Below the pieces are notes generated by a model. It was given only the letters and a program-made list of their open reading frames with translations. It did no database searches and was not told where the DNA came from. Positions 46,285 to 55,338 of a stretch of 64,000 bases of DNA are shown here, in pieces. This DNA comes from JADLHS01 sp049840435 (GTDB lineage: Bacteria > Verrucomicrobiota > Verrucomicrobiia > Limisphaerales > JADLHS01). Location of the stretch: contig JASGKY010000060.1 in assembly GCA_049840435.1 (NCBI GenBank), forward strand, positions 1-64,000. The letters are read 5' to 3'. Position 1 is the first letter of the stretch. The number at the start of each line of letters is the position of its first letter. The position numbers and the translations under genes are program-made.

Positions 46285-46371
46285 TCAGCCACCCGGATTG
46301 GACAAAAGTTCAGGCTTCCATGCTTGAACCTATTGCTCCCGTCGCCTAGCATCCCGCCCGGTCGTTTAGCA

Positions 46372-47526
46372 ATGAAAGCCATTCTCGCACTCGAAGACGG
46401 ATCAGTATTCCACGGCACCGGTTTTGGCGCGCGCGCCTCCGCCTGTGGCGAAGTGTGTTTCAACACTTCCATGACGGGTTATCAGGAAATCCTCACCGAC
46501 CCTTCCTATAAAGGTCAAATCGTCACCATGACCTATCCGCTCATCGGTAATTACGGTGTCAATGAGCTGGATGTGGAATCGTGGCGACCGCACGCTTCAG
46601 GTTTTGTCGTCCGCGAACTTTCCCCTGTGGTCAGCAACTGGCGTGCGGATTATTCCCTTAGCGAATATCTGGAAAAGAACGGCATTCCTGGCATCCAAGG
46701 TATTGACACCCGGCAGCTCACCAAAAAGCTCCGCGTGCGCGGCGCGCTAAACGGTTTCATTTCTACGGAGGATATTCCCGCCGCGGAAGCCATAAAGCGC
46801 GCGAAAGAATTTGTCTTTGTCGGCGTGGATTACGTGAAGGAAGTCACGCACAAGGAGGCTTTCCTCTGGGACGAAGAGGATGAAAAGAGCGGCGCGTTTG
46901 ATCTTGTGCGCGGCAACACCAAGGCAGACACACGTAAGCTGCACAAGCCGCTGCCGCCGGCGGATATTCCCATCGTCGCGTTCGATTTCGGGATGAAATA
47001 CAACATCCTGCGCCGGCTGCGACAACATGGGTTCAAGGTGCAAGTGTTGCCCGCCACCGCCACCGCCACCGAGGCTTTGAAGCACAAGCCAGCGGGAATC
47101 TTTCTCTCGAATGGCCCCGGTGATCCTTCCGCGCTCAACTACGCCGTCAACACCGTCAGCGAATTGACGAAGACGGGCATCCCAATTTTCGGCATCTGCC
47201 TTGGCCACCAAATTCTCGGCCAGGCGCTCGGCGGAAAGACCTTCAAACTCAAATTTGGCCATCGTGGCGGCAACCAACCGGTGAAGGATCTCGAATCCGG
47301 CAAGGTCGAGATTACCTCGCAAAATCACGGGTTTGCTGTGGATGCAAAGTCGCTGCCGTCCGATGTCGCCGTGCACCGCATCAATCTCAACGATCAGACC
47401 GTGGAAGGACTGCGCCACAAGACGAAGCCAATTTTCTGCGTGCAGTATCATCCCGAGGCGTCACCCGGCCCACATGATTCGACGCCTTTGTTCGCTGAAT
47501 TCCGAAATATGATTGCGCAGCGGTGA
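46372..47526 (+). CDS. carA: Carbamoyl-phosphate synthase small subunit
   Basis: ATG 46372 begins MKAILALEDGSVFHGTGFGA. FNTSMTGYQEILTDPSYKGQ is the signature of the CPSase small-subunit N-terminal domain, and IDTRQLTKKLRVRGALNGFI continues it. The class I glutamine amidotransferase domain follows, with the nucleophile Cys in FGICLGHQILGQALGGKTFK, ITSQNHGFAVDAKSL, and the His/Glu pair in VQYHPEASPGPHD. It hydrolyses glutamine to feed ammonia to CarB for pyrimidine and arginine synthesis. 384 residues, normal. carB is not in the window. The TTG at 46324 is not needed. Confidence 0.95.
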   Translation: MKAILALEDGSVFHGTGFGARASACGEVCFNTSMTGYQEILTDPSYKGQIVTMTYPLIGNYGVNELDVESWRPHASGFVVRELSPVVSNWRADYSLSEYLEKNGIPGIQGIDTRQLTKKLRVRGALNGFISTEDIPAAEAIKRAKEFVFVGVDYVKEVTHKEAFLWDEEDEKSGAFDLVRGNTKADTRKLHKPLPPADIPIVAFDFGMKYNILRRLRQHGFKVQVLPATATATEALKHKPAGIFLSNGPGDPSALNYAVNTVSELTKTGIPIFGICLGHQILGQALGGKTFKLKFGHRGGNQPVKDLESGKVEITSQNHGFAVDAKSLPSDVAVHRINLNDQTVEGLRHKTKPIFCVQYHPEASPGPHDSTPLFAEFRNMIAQR

Positions 47527-47626
47527 ATGATGACGTGCGCATGGCGTCACATTTATGTCAGAGAAATGGAACCTTTGCGTTTGACTTGAATTTGCAAGCG
47601 CGAGTACCTTTTTGCCAGCAACCGAT

Positions 47627-48181
47627 ATGGCCAAACTCGTAATCCTCAGCCAGGGCATGACGGGCCGTTCACATGATTTGAAGGTGGATAAAACCACCAT
47701 CGGTCGGGTGGACGACAACACTTTCCCCATCGCTGAGTCATCTGTTTCCAGCCATCACTGCGAAGTTTTTGTGCGAGGCAGCGATGTCGTAGTGAATGAT
47801 CTCAACTCCACCAACGGCACTTTCATCAACGGTGACAAGATCACCGGCGAAGCGGTGTTGAAGCCTGGCCAAATTCTACGCTTGGGGCAGATTGAGTTGC
47901 GCCTAGAAGTGGAAGGCGCTGCTCAAGCTCCAGCCGCGAGCGCCCCAGCACCAGCAGCTGCTCAGAAAAAAACTTCCGATAACACCGTAGTGATGCAACG
48001 CGGCGTGAGCCTGACGGATCTGGAGCAAGGTGCCCGTGGCTTCGATACCAGCGGCAAAGGCTTCACCAAGAAGGACAACAAGGGAAACAAGATCTTCCTG
48101 ATCGCAGCGATTGCGGTCGGAGTGATCATCATCATCCTCGTAATCGTCGCGCTGCTATCAGCCAGCAAGCCCGGCCAATAA
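47627..48181 (+). CDS. FHA-domain membrane-anchored protein
   Basis: ATG 47627 gives MAKLVILSQGMTGRSHDLKV, then TIGRVDDNTFPIAESSVSSH and VVVNDLNSTNGTFINGDKIT: the phospho-threonine-binding FHA fold with its GR, SxxH and NG motifs. An Ala/Pro linker and a polar region (VVMQRGVSLTDLEQGARGFD) precede a C-terminal membrane helix (KIFLIAAIAVGVIIIILVIV) and a short tail. The FHA domain would face the cytoplasm and bind phosphorylated partners, with tail anchoring in the membrane. A ribosome-binding site is not obvious. Confidence 0.85.
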   Translation: MAKLVILSQGMTGRSHDLKVDKTTIGRVDDNTFPIAESSVSSHHCEVFVRGSDVVVNDLNSTNGTFINGDKITGEAVLKPGQILRLGQIELRLEVEGAAQAPAASAPAPAAAQKKTSDNTVVMQRGVSLTDLEQGARGFDTSGKGFTKKDNKGNKIFLIAAIAVGVIIIILVIVALLSASKPGQ

Positions 48182-48210
48182 TCGAAACCACCGAAGAAAT
48201 AGTAGATTTC

Positions 48211-48242
48211 AAAAACCGACGGAACCTCCGTCGGTTTTTTAT
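48211..48242. terminator. Bidirectional rho-independent terminator
   Basis: AAACCGACGGA, a three-base loop, TCCGTCGGTTT form an 11-bp hairpin flanked by A residues on one side and a T run on the other. It lies between the convergent FHA and hemB stops and can serve both. Confidence 0.85.
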
Positions 48243-49240
48243 TCTGCCAGCCACCCCGCTACGTCCGCCGCTGCGTATGTGATTAGAATGTCCGCTCCCG
48301 CCCGCCGCATCGCCAGCAGACTCTCCATCGTCACAGCACGTTCATCAATCCACCCCTTGGCTGCGGCGGCCTTCACCATCGAATACTCCGCACTTACTGC
48401 ATAGGCTGCCGTGGGATAACCAAACTCACTCTTCACCCGATGAATGATGTCAAGATATGCTAGCGCTGGCTTCACCATGACGATGTCTGCACCTTCCTGA
48501 ATATCGAGCGCAACCTCGCGCATCGCCTCATTGGCATTCGCCGCATCCATCTGATAGCTGCGACGATCACCAAACTTCGGCGTAGACTCTGCCGCCTCGC
48601 GAAATGGCCCGTAGAAGGCTGAAGCGAATTTTGCCGCGTACGACATGATCGGCGTATCAGCAAAACCTGCCTTGTCTAAGCTAGTGCGGATGGCGCGCAC
48701 CCGGCCATCCATCATATCGCTCGGGGCCACAATATCCGCCCCCGCTTCAGCATGACTGGCCGCGGTGAACGCCAGCAGGTTCAGGGTCGTGTCGTTGAGA
48801 ATCTTCGCCCCCCGCTTTTCAGCCCGGACAATCCCACAATGCCCGTGGCTCATGTATTCGCAAAGACAGACATCGGTGATGACCAGCAATTCAGGCAACT
48901 CCTTTTTCAACAGCCGCACGGCCTGTTGCACAATGCCATTCTTGGCGTACGCCCCGGACGCACGCTCGTCCTTTTGATCAGGAATGCCAAACAACAGCAC
49001 CGCCGGCACCCCCAGCAAATGCGCCCGCTGCGCTTCCCGCAGCAGTTCGTCAAGTGAAAGCTGGAACACTCCCGGCATCGCACCGATTGGCTTGCGCACC
49101 TTTTTGCCGCTCCGCACAAACAGCGGCAACACCAGTTGCTCGACGCTCAGGCGGGTTTCGCAGACCAGCCGACGCAACGCCGCCGACTGTCTCAGTCGGC
49201 GGGGTCGTAAAGCGGGAAATTGTCCGGCCAATTTGCTCAT
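48239..49240 (-). CDS. hemB: Delta-aminolevulinic acid dehydratase (porphobilinogen synthase)
   Basis: SVEQLVLPLFVRSGKKVRKP and IGAMPGVFQLSLDELLREAQ open the TIM barrel. DVCLCEYMSHGHCGIV holds the conserved Cys/His metal region. The two active-site lysines are in MSYAAKFASAFYGPFREAAE and DIVMVKPALAYLDIIHR. GADIVAPSDMMDGRVRAIR is the family signature. 333 residues, full length. It condenses two 5-aminolevulinates to porphobilinogen in haem synthesis. Its ATG overlaps the stop of the upstream LysR gene (ATGA), so they are co-transcribed. Confidence 0.95.
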   Translation of the reverse strand: MSKLAGQFPALRPRRLRQSAALRRLVCETRLSVEQLVLPLFVRSGKKVRKPIGAMPGVFQLSLDELLREAQRAHLLGVPAVLLFGIPDQKDERASGAYAKNGIVQQAVRLLKKELPELLVITDVCLCEYMSHGHCGIVRAEKRGAKILNDTTLNLLAFTAASHAEAGADIVAPSDMMDGRVRAIRTSLDKAGFADTPIMSYAAKFASAFYGPFREAAESTPKFGDRRSYQMDAANANEAMREVALDIQEGADIVMVKPALAYLDIIHRVKSEFGYPTAAYAVSAEYSMVKAAAAKGWIDERAVTMESLLAMRRAGADILITYAAADVAGWLAE

Positions 49241-50133
49241 GAATTAGGTTTCGTCCCGCTCTCTTTAAGAATATTGATGAACTGTCGCATCGCGGGCGAA
49301 AGGACCTTACCCTTTTTGTAAATCGCTGCCAAGGGCCGATACAACTCCGCATCTTCAATAGCTACGGCCGCCAGCGTCTGCTTGGAGATTTCCTGACTGA
49401 TGGTCCCTTGCGGCACGATTGAGACGCCAGCGTCAATTTCCACCGCGCGCTTCACGGTCTCAATATTGTCGAACTCCATCACCGTCTTCACTTCGACCAT
49501 CTGATCCTTCAAAACCTTATCAATCGCCTTACGTGTCGGGATGTCTGGCTCAAAGCCCACAAACTTTTGATCGGCAATCGCCTTGAGCTTGATGCTCTTC
49601 AGCTTTGCAAGCGGGTGTTGCGGATGGCAGATCAATACCAACGGGTCACGGCGCAGCGGCACGATTTCCAGTTTCGAATCCTTCGTGGGATATGCCACGA
49701 GACCGAGGTCCACCACGTTGCTGAACACGTCTTCGTAAACCTGATTCGCCCGGCGATATTCCACATGCACATGCACCGTGGGATAATCTTTTAGGAAGCG
49801 TTTGATATACGGCGGCAGGTCATGCAAACCGATGCTGTAAATCGTCGCCACGCGGATCGTGCCAGAAATGATGTCCTTGATCTCCTGCAACTTGCTGTGC
49901 AAGCCATCGTAAGTCTGGATAATCTGCTTGCTGTAATCGTAAAGCACCTGGCCTTCGCGCGTGAGCCGGAACTTCTTTTTGCTGCGCTCGATCAGTAGCG
50001 ATTTAAACTGCCGCTCCAAAGAGCTGATCTGCTGACTGACAGCAGATTGGGTGACATTATTGATTTGCGCGGCCTTGGTGAAACTCTCGGTTTCGGCCAG
50101 GTCGCAAAAGACTTTCAGACTCTCAATTTGCAT
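49237..50133 (-). CDS. LysR-family transcriptional regulator (CysB-like)
   Basis: ATG 50133 gives MQIESLKVFCDLAETESFTK, AAQINNVTQSAVSQQISSLE and RQFKSLLIERSKKKFRLTRE, the winged helix-turn-helix. A substrate-binding domain follows: GTIRVATIYSIGLHDLPPYI, VFSNVVDLGLVAYPTKDSKL and VEIDAGVSIVPQGTISQEIS. 298 residues, full length. The longer frame starting at 50181 adds residues upstream of the HTH that the family lacks. It overlaps hemB by four bases, so it may control hemB or a sulfur or haem-related pathway. A promoter should lie in 50134-50284. Confidence 0.85.
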   Translation of the reverse strand: MQIESLKVFCDLAETESFTKAAQINNVTQSAVSQQISSLERQFKSLLIERSKKKFRLTREGQVLYDYSKQIIQTYDGLHSKLQEIKDIISGTIRVATIYSIGLHDLPPYIKRFLKDYPTVHVHVEYRRANQVYEDVFSNVVDLGLVAYPTKDSKLEIVPLRRDPLVLICHPQHPLAKLKSIKLKAIADQKFVGFEPDIPTRKAIDKVLKDQMVEVKTVMEFDNIETVKRAVEIDAGVSIVPQGTISQEISKQTLAAVAIEDAELYRPLAAIYKKGKVLSPAMRQFINILKESGTKPNS

Positions 50134-50284
50134 AAGGAGATTAAATGGGTAAACACCCACACAGTCAACCGAGGTTATCAATACTTAATTGTCAATAATA
50201 GCGCTTCTATTGACCAACAAACCGAGCAGTTTTTGGAGGCAACTTTGCAGTTTGACCACAGGAATTGAACTTTAATCCGCACGT
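50134..50284. promoter_or_regulatory. Divergent promoter region, LysR and PSCyt1 genes
   Basis: About 150 bases, relatively AT-rich around TTATCAATACTTAATTGTCA. LysR-type regulators often bind such divergent spacers, but no T-N11-A box can be assigned with certainty. Confidence 0.4.
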
Positions 50285-53200
50285 TTGATCGCTAAATTCC
50301 TCTTTGTGATTCCACCACTCGCCACGAAAAAGGCCCAAACGATTTTGGCGCTGGCCGGACTGCTTCTCTCTGTCCGACTAATGCTGGCCGCCGAGCCAGC
50401 CAAGGTGGATTTTAATTTCCAGATTCGCCCCCTGCTCTCCGACCGTTGCTACCGCTGTCATGGGCCTGACTCCGGTTCACGCAAAGCCAAACTCCGCCTC
50501 GATCAACGCGAAGGGGCGTTGAAAGAACTCGAAGACGGAATGGCTGTGGTCAAGCCTGGCGACCTCGAACACAGCGAACTCATCCGCCGTATCGTCGCCA
50601 CGAACGAAGACGATGTGATGCCGCCGCCGGACTCACATCTCACCCTCTCGCCAGTGGAGAAGGAGTTATTGAAACGCTGGGTGCTGGAAGGCGCAGAATA
50701 CAAGTCGCATTGGGCGTTTCTACCCGTTGAAAAAGCGACACCACCCCAGCCACAGGACTCACGCTGGCCCCACAATCCCATAGACCGCTTCATCCTATTG
50801 CGACTGGAAAAGGAAAACTTCTCCCCCGCTCCTCCAGCCTCTCGCGAGACTCTCATTCGCCGCCTCGCCTTCAACCTCACTGGCTTGCCGCCATCACCAG
50901 CCGAGATCGACGCTTTCCTCGCCAACAAATCTCCCGATGCCTACGAGAGAGTTGTTACAAACTACCTGAAATCCCCTGCTTATGGCGAACGCATGGCGCT
51001 GGACTGGCTCGATCTGGCACGTTACGCCGACACTTACGGTTATCAAAATGACGTGGAGCGTGACATGTCCGCATGGCGCGATTGGGTCATCAAGGCGTTC
51101 AACGAAAATCTTTCCTACGACAAATTTCTGACCTGGCAGCTCGCGGGCGACCTCCTCCCGAATCCGACGCGCGAGCAACGCATCGCCACCGCTTTCAATC
51201 GGCTTCATCGCCAGACCAACGAAGGCGGCAGCATTGATGAAGAATTCCGCACTGAATATGCGATCGACCGCGTCAATACCGTCGGCATGTCCATGCTAGG
51301 TCTGACCATGGAATGCGCCCGTTGCCACGACCACAAGTTCGACCCCATCAAGCAGCGCGAGTATTTCTCGCTGTTCGCCTTCTTCAACAGCATAGATGAG
51401 TCTGGGATATATTCGCACTTCACCAGCGCCACCCCTTCACCCGCCATGTTGCTTTGGCCGGAAGGCAAAGAGCGGGAGCACTCCGTGCTGCAGAACAAAA
51501 TTGCGTTTTACGAACGGCGATTGCAGGAGATGACCGCCCAAACACTCAAAGAATTTGCGTTCGAAGATTGGATCGCCGCAGGTGGAAAGCTCATACCGCC
51601 CGAGCCTATTGCGCGATTCCAGTTGGATTCCGTACGCAGCAACACCACCCCCGAAAGCATCAGCAAAACAAACTACGCGCGGCTGGTGGACGAGCCCCAG
51701 CTTGTGACCGGCCACGAGGGCATGGCCTTGAAATTTAACGGCGATAACGAACTCGTCTGCAAAAGTGTTCCCACCTTCAAGCGCACGGATGAATTCTCCT
51801 TTGCCCTGTGGCTCAAACCGACCGAAAAACAAGACCGCGCGGTCATTCTCCACCAATCACGCGCCTGGACCGACTCCGGCAGTCGCGGCTGGGAACTCAC
51901 GCTCGACCACGGCAAACCTTTCTTTGGCTTGATCCACTTCTGGCCCGGCAATGCCATCGCGATCCGGGCCAAACAGGAATTGCCCCTGAACGACTGGACC
52001 CATCTCACCGTGACATACGACGGCAGCAGCCGCGCCAGCGGCATTCAAATCTACCTGAATGGCACCCAGCTCGAAACCGAAGTCGTGCGCGACCATCTTT
52101 ACAAGGACATCGTTCATCGCGCGGAGTGGGGCGACAAAGAAGTCGGCAAAGTTTACCTCCAGCTCGCAGCACGTTTCCGCGACAGCGGTTTCAAGCACGG
52201 GTTGATTGACGATTTACAGGTATTTGACTTCCAGCTACACGCGCTTGAAGTCAAAGCCTTGCTCGATTCTGAGAAACCTAGCAATGCCCAGCTCAACTAT
52301 TCCTTTGGAGTGCGCCCCACCGGCTATCAAGAATGGAAGGCTGAATTAAAGCGATTCCGCGAGCAGGAGAGTGCACTCATCAACGATATCCCCGAACTGA
52401 TGGTCATGGAAGAACTGCCTCAACCGCGCGTCACGCATCGCCTCAATCGCGGCGCTTACGATGCACCAGCAGAAGTTGTCGAACGCGACGCACCAGAGTG
52501 GCTGCTGCCGTTCCCGAAGGATCAACCGCACGACCGCCTCGGGCTCGCGTATTGGCTGACTGACCGCAAGAACCCACTCACGGCGCGCGTCGTCGTGAAT
52601 CGCATCTGGCGGATGCATTTTGGGCGCGGTATTGTTGCCTCACAGGAAGATTTCGGCAGTCAGGGGAAATTACCAACGCATCCCGAATTGCTCGACTGGC
52701 TCGCTGGTTGGTTCATGGATAACGGGTGGGACGTCAAAGCGCTGCACCGACTCATCGTGAGTTCGGCGACCTTCCAACAATCATCGCAGACCAAACCTGA
52801 GATCGTTGAACACGATCCTGATAATCGCCTACTCACGCGCGGGCCAAAAAACCGATTGCTGGCCGAGGAAATCCGCGACAGCGCCCTCGCCGCCAGCGGC
52901 CTGCTCAATCGCCAGATCGGTGGGCCGAGCATGAAGCCGTATCAGCCTGAAGGCCTCTGGGAAGCCACCGGCACGGGCAAATCCTATACGCAAGACCACG
53001 GCGACAAACTCTATCGTCGCAGCCTCTACACCTTTTGGAAGCGCACCGCACCGCCGCCTTCGATGCTTACCTTCGATGCCATGTCGCGCGAAGTCTGCAC
53101 CGCCAAACGCGACGCTACGGCCACGCCGTTGCAATCGCTCGTGCTCCTGAATGATCCGCAATTCATCGAGGCTTCCCGGGTGCTGGGAGAGAAGCTGCTG

Positions 53201-53470
53201 AAACAATTTCCCAAGGATGAAGCCGCCCGCAATCGTGAAGCTTTCCGAACTCTGACTGGTCGCACCCCGGACAAAACCGAGTCTAAAATCCTCGCGCAGC
53301 TCTACGCCGAACAGAAAGCTGAGTTCGCGAAAAATCCCGACCATGCAAAGAAGCTGCTGAAGGTTGGCGAATCAAAGTCCGAGGATAGTCTTCCAACCGC
53401 CGATTCAGCAGCGATGACCACCTTGGTTAACGCCATCATGAACTTTGACGAATTTGTCGTGGAGAGATGA
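50285..53470 (+). CDS. PSCyt1/DUF1549/LamG/DUF1553 exported protein
   Basis: 1061 residues. The leader (TILALAGLLLSVRLMLA) is followed by the PSCyt1 haem-type motif RCYRCHGPDSGSRKAKLRLD. DUF1549 blocks are RLAFNLTGLPPSPAEIDAFL and MALDWLDLARYADTYGYQND; MECARCHDHKFDPIKQREYF is the hallmark CxxCHDHK motif. A LamG/concanavalin-like insert follows (FSFALWLKPTEKQDRAVILH). DUF1553 blocks are WLTDRKNPLTARVVVNRIWR and LHRLIVSSATFQQSSQT. The start is TTG 50285 or GTG 50306. It is the intact counterpart of 22521-25869. Its stop overlaps the DUF1501 start (ATGA). The pair is exported and probably acts on polysaccharide, but biochemical proof is lacking. Confidence 0.85.
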   Translation: MIAKFLFVIPPLATKKAQTILALAGLLLSVRLMLAAEPAKVDFNFQIRPLLSDRCYRCHGPDSGSRKAKLRLDQREGALKELEDGMAVVKPGDLEHSELIRRIVATNEDDVMPPPDSHLTLSPVEKELLKRWVLEGAEYKSHWAFLPVEKATPPQPQDSRWPHNPIDRFILLRLEKENFSPAPPASRETLIRRLAFNLTGLPPSPAEIDAFLANKSPDAYERVVTNYLKSPAYGERMALDWLDLARYADTYGYQNDVERDMSAWRDWVIKAFNENLSYDKFLTWQLAGDLLPNPTREQRIATAFNRLHRQTNEGGSIDEEFRTEYAIDRVNTVGMSMLGLTMECARCHDHKFDPIKQREYFSLFAFFNSIDESGIYSHFTSATPSPAMLLWPEGKEREHSVLQNKIAFYERRLQEMTAQTLKEFAFEDWIAAGGKLIPPEPIARFQLDSVRSNTTPESISKTNYARLVDEPQLVTGHEGMALKFNGDNELVCKSVPTFKRTDEFSFALWLKPTEKQDRAVILHQSRAWTDSGSRGWELTLDHGKPFFGLIHFWPGNAIAIRAKQELPLNDWTHLTVTYDGSSRASGIQIYLNGTQLETEVVRDHLYKDIVHRAEWGDKEVGKVYLQLAARFRDSGFKHGLIDDLQVFDFQLHALEVKALLDSEKPSNAQLNYSFGVRPTGYQEWKAELKRFREQESALINDIPELMVMEELPQPRVTHRLNRGAYDAPAEVVERDAPEWLLPFPKDQPHDRLGLAYWLTDRKNPLTARVVVNRIWRMHFGRGIVASQEDFGSQGKLPTHPELLDWLAGWFMDNGWDVKALHRLIVSSATFQQSSQTKPEIVEHDPDNRLLTRGPKNRLLAEEIRDSALAASGLLNRQIGGPSMKPYQPEGLWEATGTGKSYTQDHGDKLYRRSLYTFWKRTAPPPSMLTFDAMSREVCTAKRDATATPLQSLVLLNDPQFIEASRVLGEKLLKQFPKDEAARNREAFRTLTGRTPDKTESKILAQLYAEQKAEFAKNPDHAKKLLKVGESKSEDSLPTADSAAMTTLVNAIMNFDEFVVER

Positions 53471-54942
53471 ATATGAACAACCACATCTGCACCGGCCCGC
53501 TTCCCGCCGCAGGACTTTCCCGTCGCGGTTTCTTGAACCGCTTCGGGATGGGGCTGGGCGGCATCGCGCTCACCAACTTGATGAATCCGGCCAGCCTTTT
53601 CGCAACGGCAGCCAAAGGCAACCAAGACCTAGGCATTCTCAACGGCCAGTTTCATTTCCCGCCGAAGGCCAAGCGCGTCATCTATCTTTTCATGGCGGGC
53701 GGGCCGTCGCAGATGGAGACGTTCGATTACAAGCCCGTGCTCAATCAACGCAACGGTGAGCAACTGCCCGATTCCGTGCGGCAAGGCCAGCGCCTCACTG
53801 GCATGTCGGGCAATCAATCGTCGCTGCCGCTCGCGGGTTCGCAGTTTGGTTTCAAACAGCATGGCAAGAACGGCACGTGGGTTTGCGATCTGTTGCCGCA
53901 CACAGCGAAAGTCGTGGACGACCTTTGCATCGTGCGCTCGATGTTCACCGAGGCCATCAATCACGATCCCGCCATCACGTTTTTCCAGACCGGCTCGCAG
54001 ATTTCCGGACGACCCAGCATCGGCTCGTGGATTCATTACGGCCTCGGCAGCGACAACGAAAATCTTCCCTCGTTCGTCGTGCTCATCACGCCGGGCAAGG
54101 TGGATCAACCCCTCTACGCGCGGCTTTGGGGCAGCGGTTTCCTGCCATCGCAACATCAGGGTGTGCAATTCCGCAGCGGCAAAGAACCCGTGTTGTATCT
54201 CAACAATCCCGCCGGAGTCACGCCCGAGAGCCGGCGCTTGTTGATTGATCGATTGAATGAGTTGCACAAGCACACCGCTGCAAAACTTGGCGACGCCGAC
54301 GTGGATGCGCGCATCGCGCAATACGAGATGTCCTACCGCATGCAATCCAGCGTGCCGGGCGTCATGGACCTCAGCAACGAGAAGCCCGAGACGTTTGATC
54401 TTTATGGCCCGGATTCGCGCAAGCCGGGCACATTCGCCGCGAACTGTCTGCTCGCGCGCCGACTTGCCGAGAAAGGTGTGAAGTTCATCCAGCTTTATCA
54501 TCAGGGTTGGGACCAACACGACAATCTGCCAAAGAACATCCAGGTGCAATGCCGCGAGACCGACCAAGCCAGCGCCGCGCTCATCACCGATCTGAAACAA
54601 CGCGGCATGCTCGACGACACGCTGGTTATCTGGGGCGGCGAGTTCGGGCGCACCAGCTATTCACAGGGCAAACTCACGGCGGATAATTACGGGCGCGATC
54701 ATCATCCGCGCTGTTTCACCACGTGGATGGCAGGCGGCGGCGTGAAACCCGGTCTGGTCTACGGCGAGACGGACGATTTCAGCTACAACATCACGAAGGG
54801 CGGCATCCACGTTCACGATTTCCACGCCACGATGCTGCGCCTGCTGGGCATTGACCACGAACGTTTAACTTATTTCTACCAAGGCCGCCGCTTCCGCCTG
54901 ACCGATGTGCATGGGAAAGTGGTGGAAGATCTGATTGCGTGA
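53467..54942 (+). CDS. DUF1501 family protein with Tat signal
   Basis: LSRRGFLNRFGMGLGGIALT is a twin-arginine leader. FMAGGPSQMETFDYKPVLNQ, LLPHTAKVVDDLCIVRSMFT and IGSWIHYGLGSDNENLPSFV are conserved DUF1501 blocks, and LVIWGGEFGRTSYSQGK plus NYGRDHHPRCFTTWMAGGGV carry the metal-ligand residues of the phosphatase/sulfatase-like fold. VHDFHATMLRLLGIDHERLT ends the domain. 491 residues, full length. It overlaps the DUF1553 gene by four bases. Together they are a fixed module in this phylum group. Confidence 0.9.
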   Translation: MNMNNHICTGPLPAAGLSRRGFLNRFGMGLGGIALTNLMNPASLFATAAKGNQDLGILNGQFHFPPKAKRVIYLFMAGGPSQMETFDYKPVLNQRNGEQLPDSVRQGQRLTGMSGNQSSLPLAGSQFGFKQHGKNGTWVCDLLPHTAKVVDDLCIVRSMFTEAINHDPAITFFQTGSQISGRPSIGSWIHYGLGSDNENLPSFVVLITPGKVDQPLYARLWGSGFLPSQHQGVQFRSGKEPVLYLNNPAGVTPESRRLLIDRLNELHKHTAAKLGDADVDARIAQYEMSYRMQSSVPGVMDLSNEKPETFDLYGPDSRKPGTFAANCLLARRLAEKGVKFIQLYHQGWDQHDNLPKNIQVQCRETDQASAALITDLKQRGMLDDTLVIWGGEFGRTSYSQGKLTADNYGRDHHPRCFTTWMAGGGVKPGLVYGETDDFSYNITKGGIHVHDFHATMLRLLGIDHERLTYFYQGRRFRLTDVHGKVVEDLIA

Positions 54943-55000
54943 TTCAGCTATTGAGAGCATGAATCCATTGAACAAAATAGACACGCCCCGTCTTTCAGCT
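54943..55000. other. Intergenic
   Basis: Short spacer between convergent genes; no clear hairpin. Confidence 0.3.
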
Positions 55001-55324
55001 CTATGCCCGGCGCGGTCTCTGTCTGTGTGCGGGATCATCATCACTCCGCGCTGTCTCCTTCCAGATGCCAGCAGGCAGTAGTCGAGTCGCCTCTCGGATA
55101 AATGTTTCACGATGATGCGGGCTGGTAAATCGTAAGGTCACCTGTTTGCCCGAACTTGCCCAACTTTCAATGGTGGTGCCGCCCCAAGCAATTTGTGGTT
55201 TAACAGCAATTTCTGCGAAATGGCATAATGCACGGAGACAATGCACTACAGCCAGATCATCCGTATGGCAGGTGATGCTGAATTTACAGCGTTTGAAATC
55301 TGCGTCATCGGCAGTCTGCGGCAT
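55001..55324 (-). CDS. Hypothetical 107-residue protein
   Basis: ATG 55324 preceded by AGGA gives MPQTADDADFKRCKFSITCH, then AVVHCLRALCHFAEIAVKPQ, IAWGGTTIESWASSGKQVTL and FTSPHHRETFIREATRLLPA. Alternating strands and one helix, with conserved-looking Cys/His residues, suggest a small alpha/beta domain. No family name known. It lies 15 bases downstream of the NIPSNAP gene's stop side, in reverse order, so the two are not obviously co-transcribed... the NIPSNAP gene ends at 55339, 14 bases before this start, so an operon is in fact likely. Confidence 0.5.
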   Translation of the reverse strand: MPQTADDADFKRCKFSITCHTDDLAVVHCLRALCHFAEIAVKPQIAWGGTTIESWASSGKQVTLRFTSPHHRETFIREATRLLPAGIWKETARSDDDPAHRQRPRRA

Positions 55325-55338
55325 ATCGATCCTATAAC

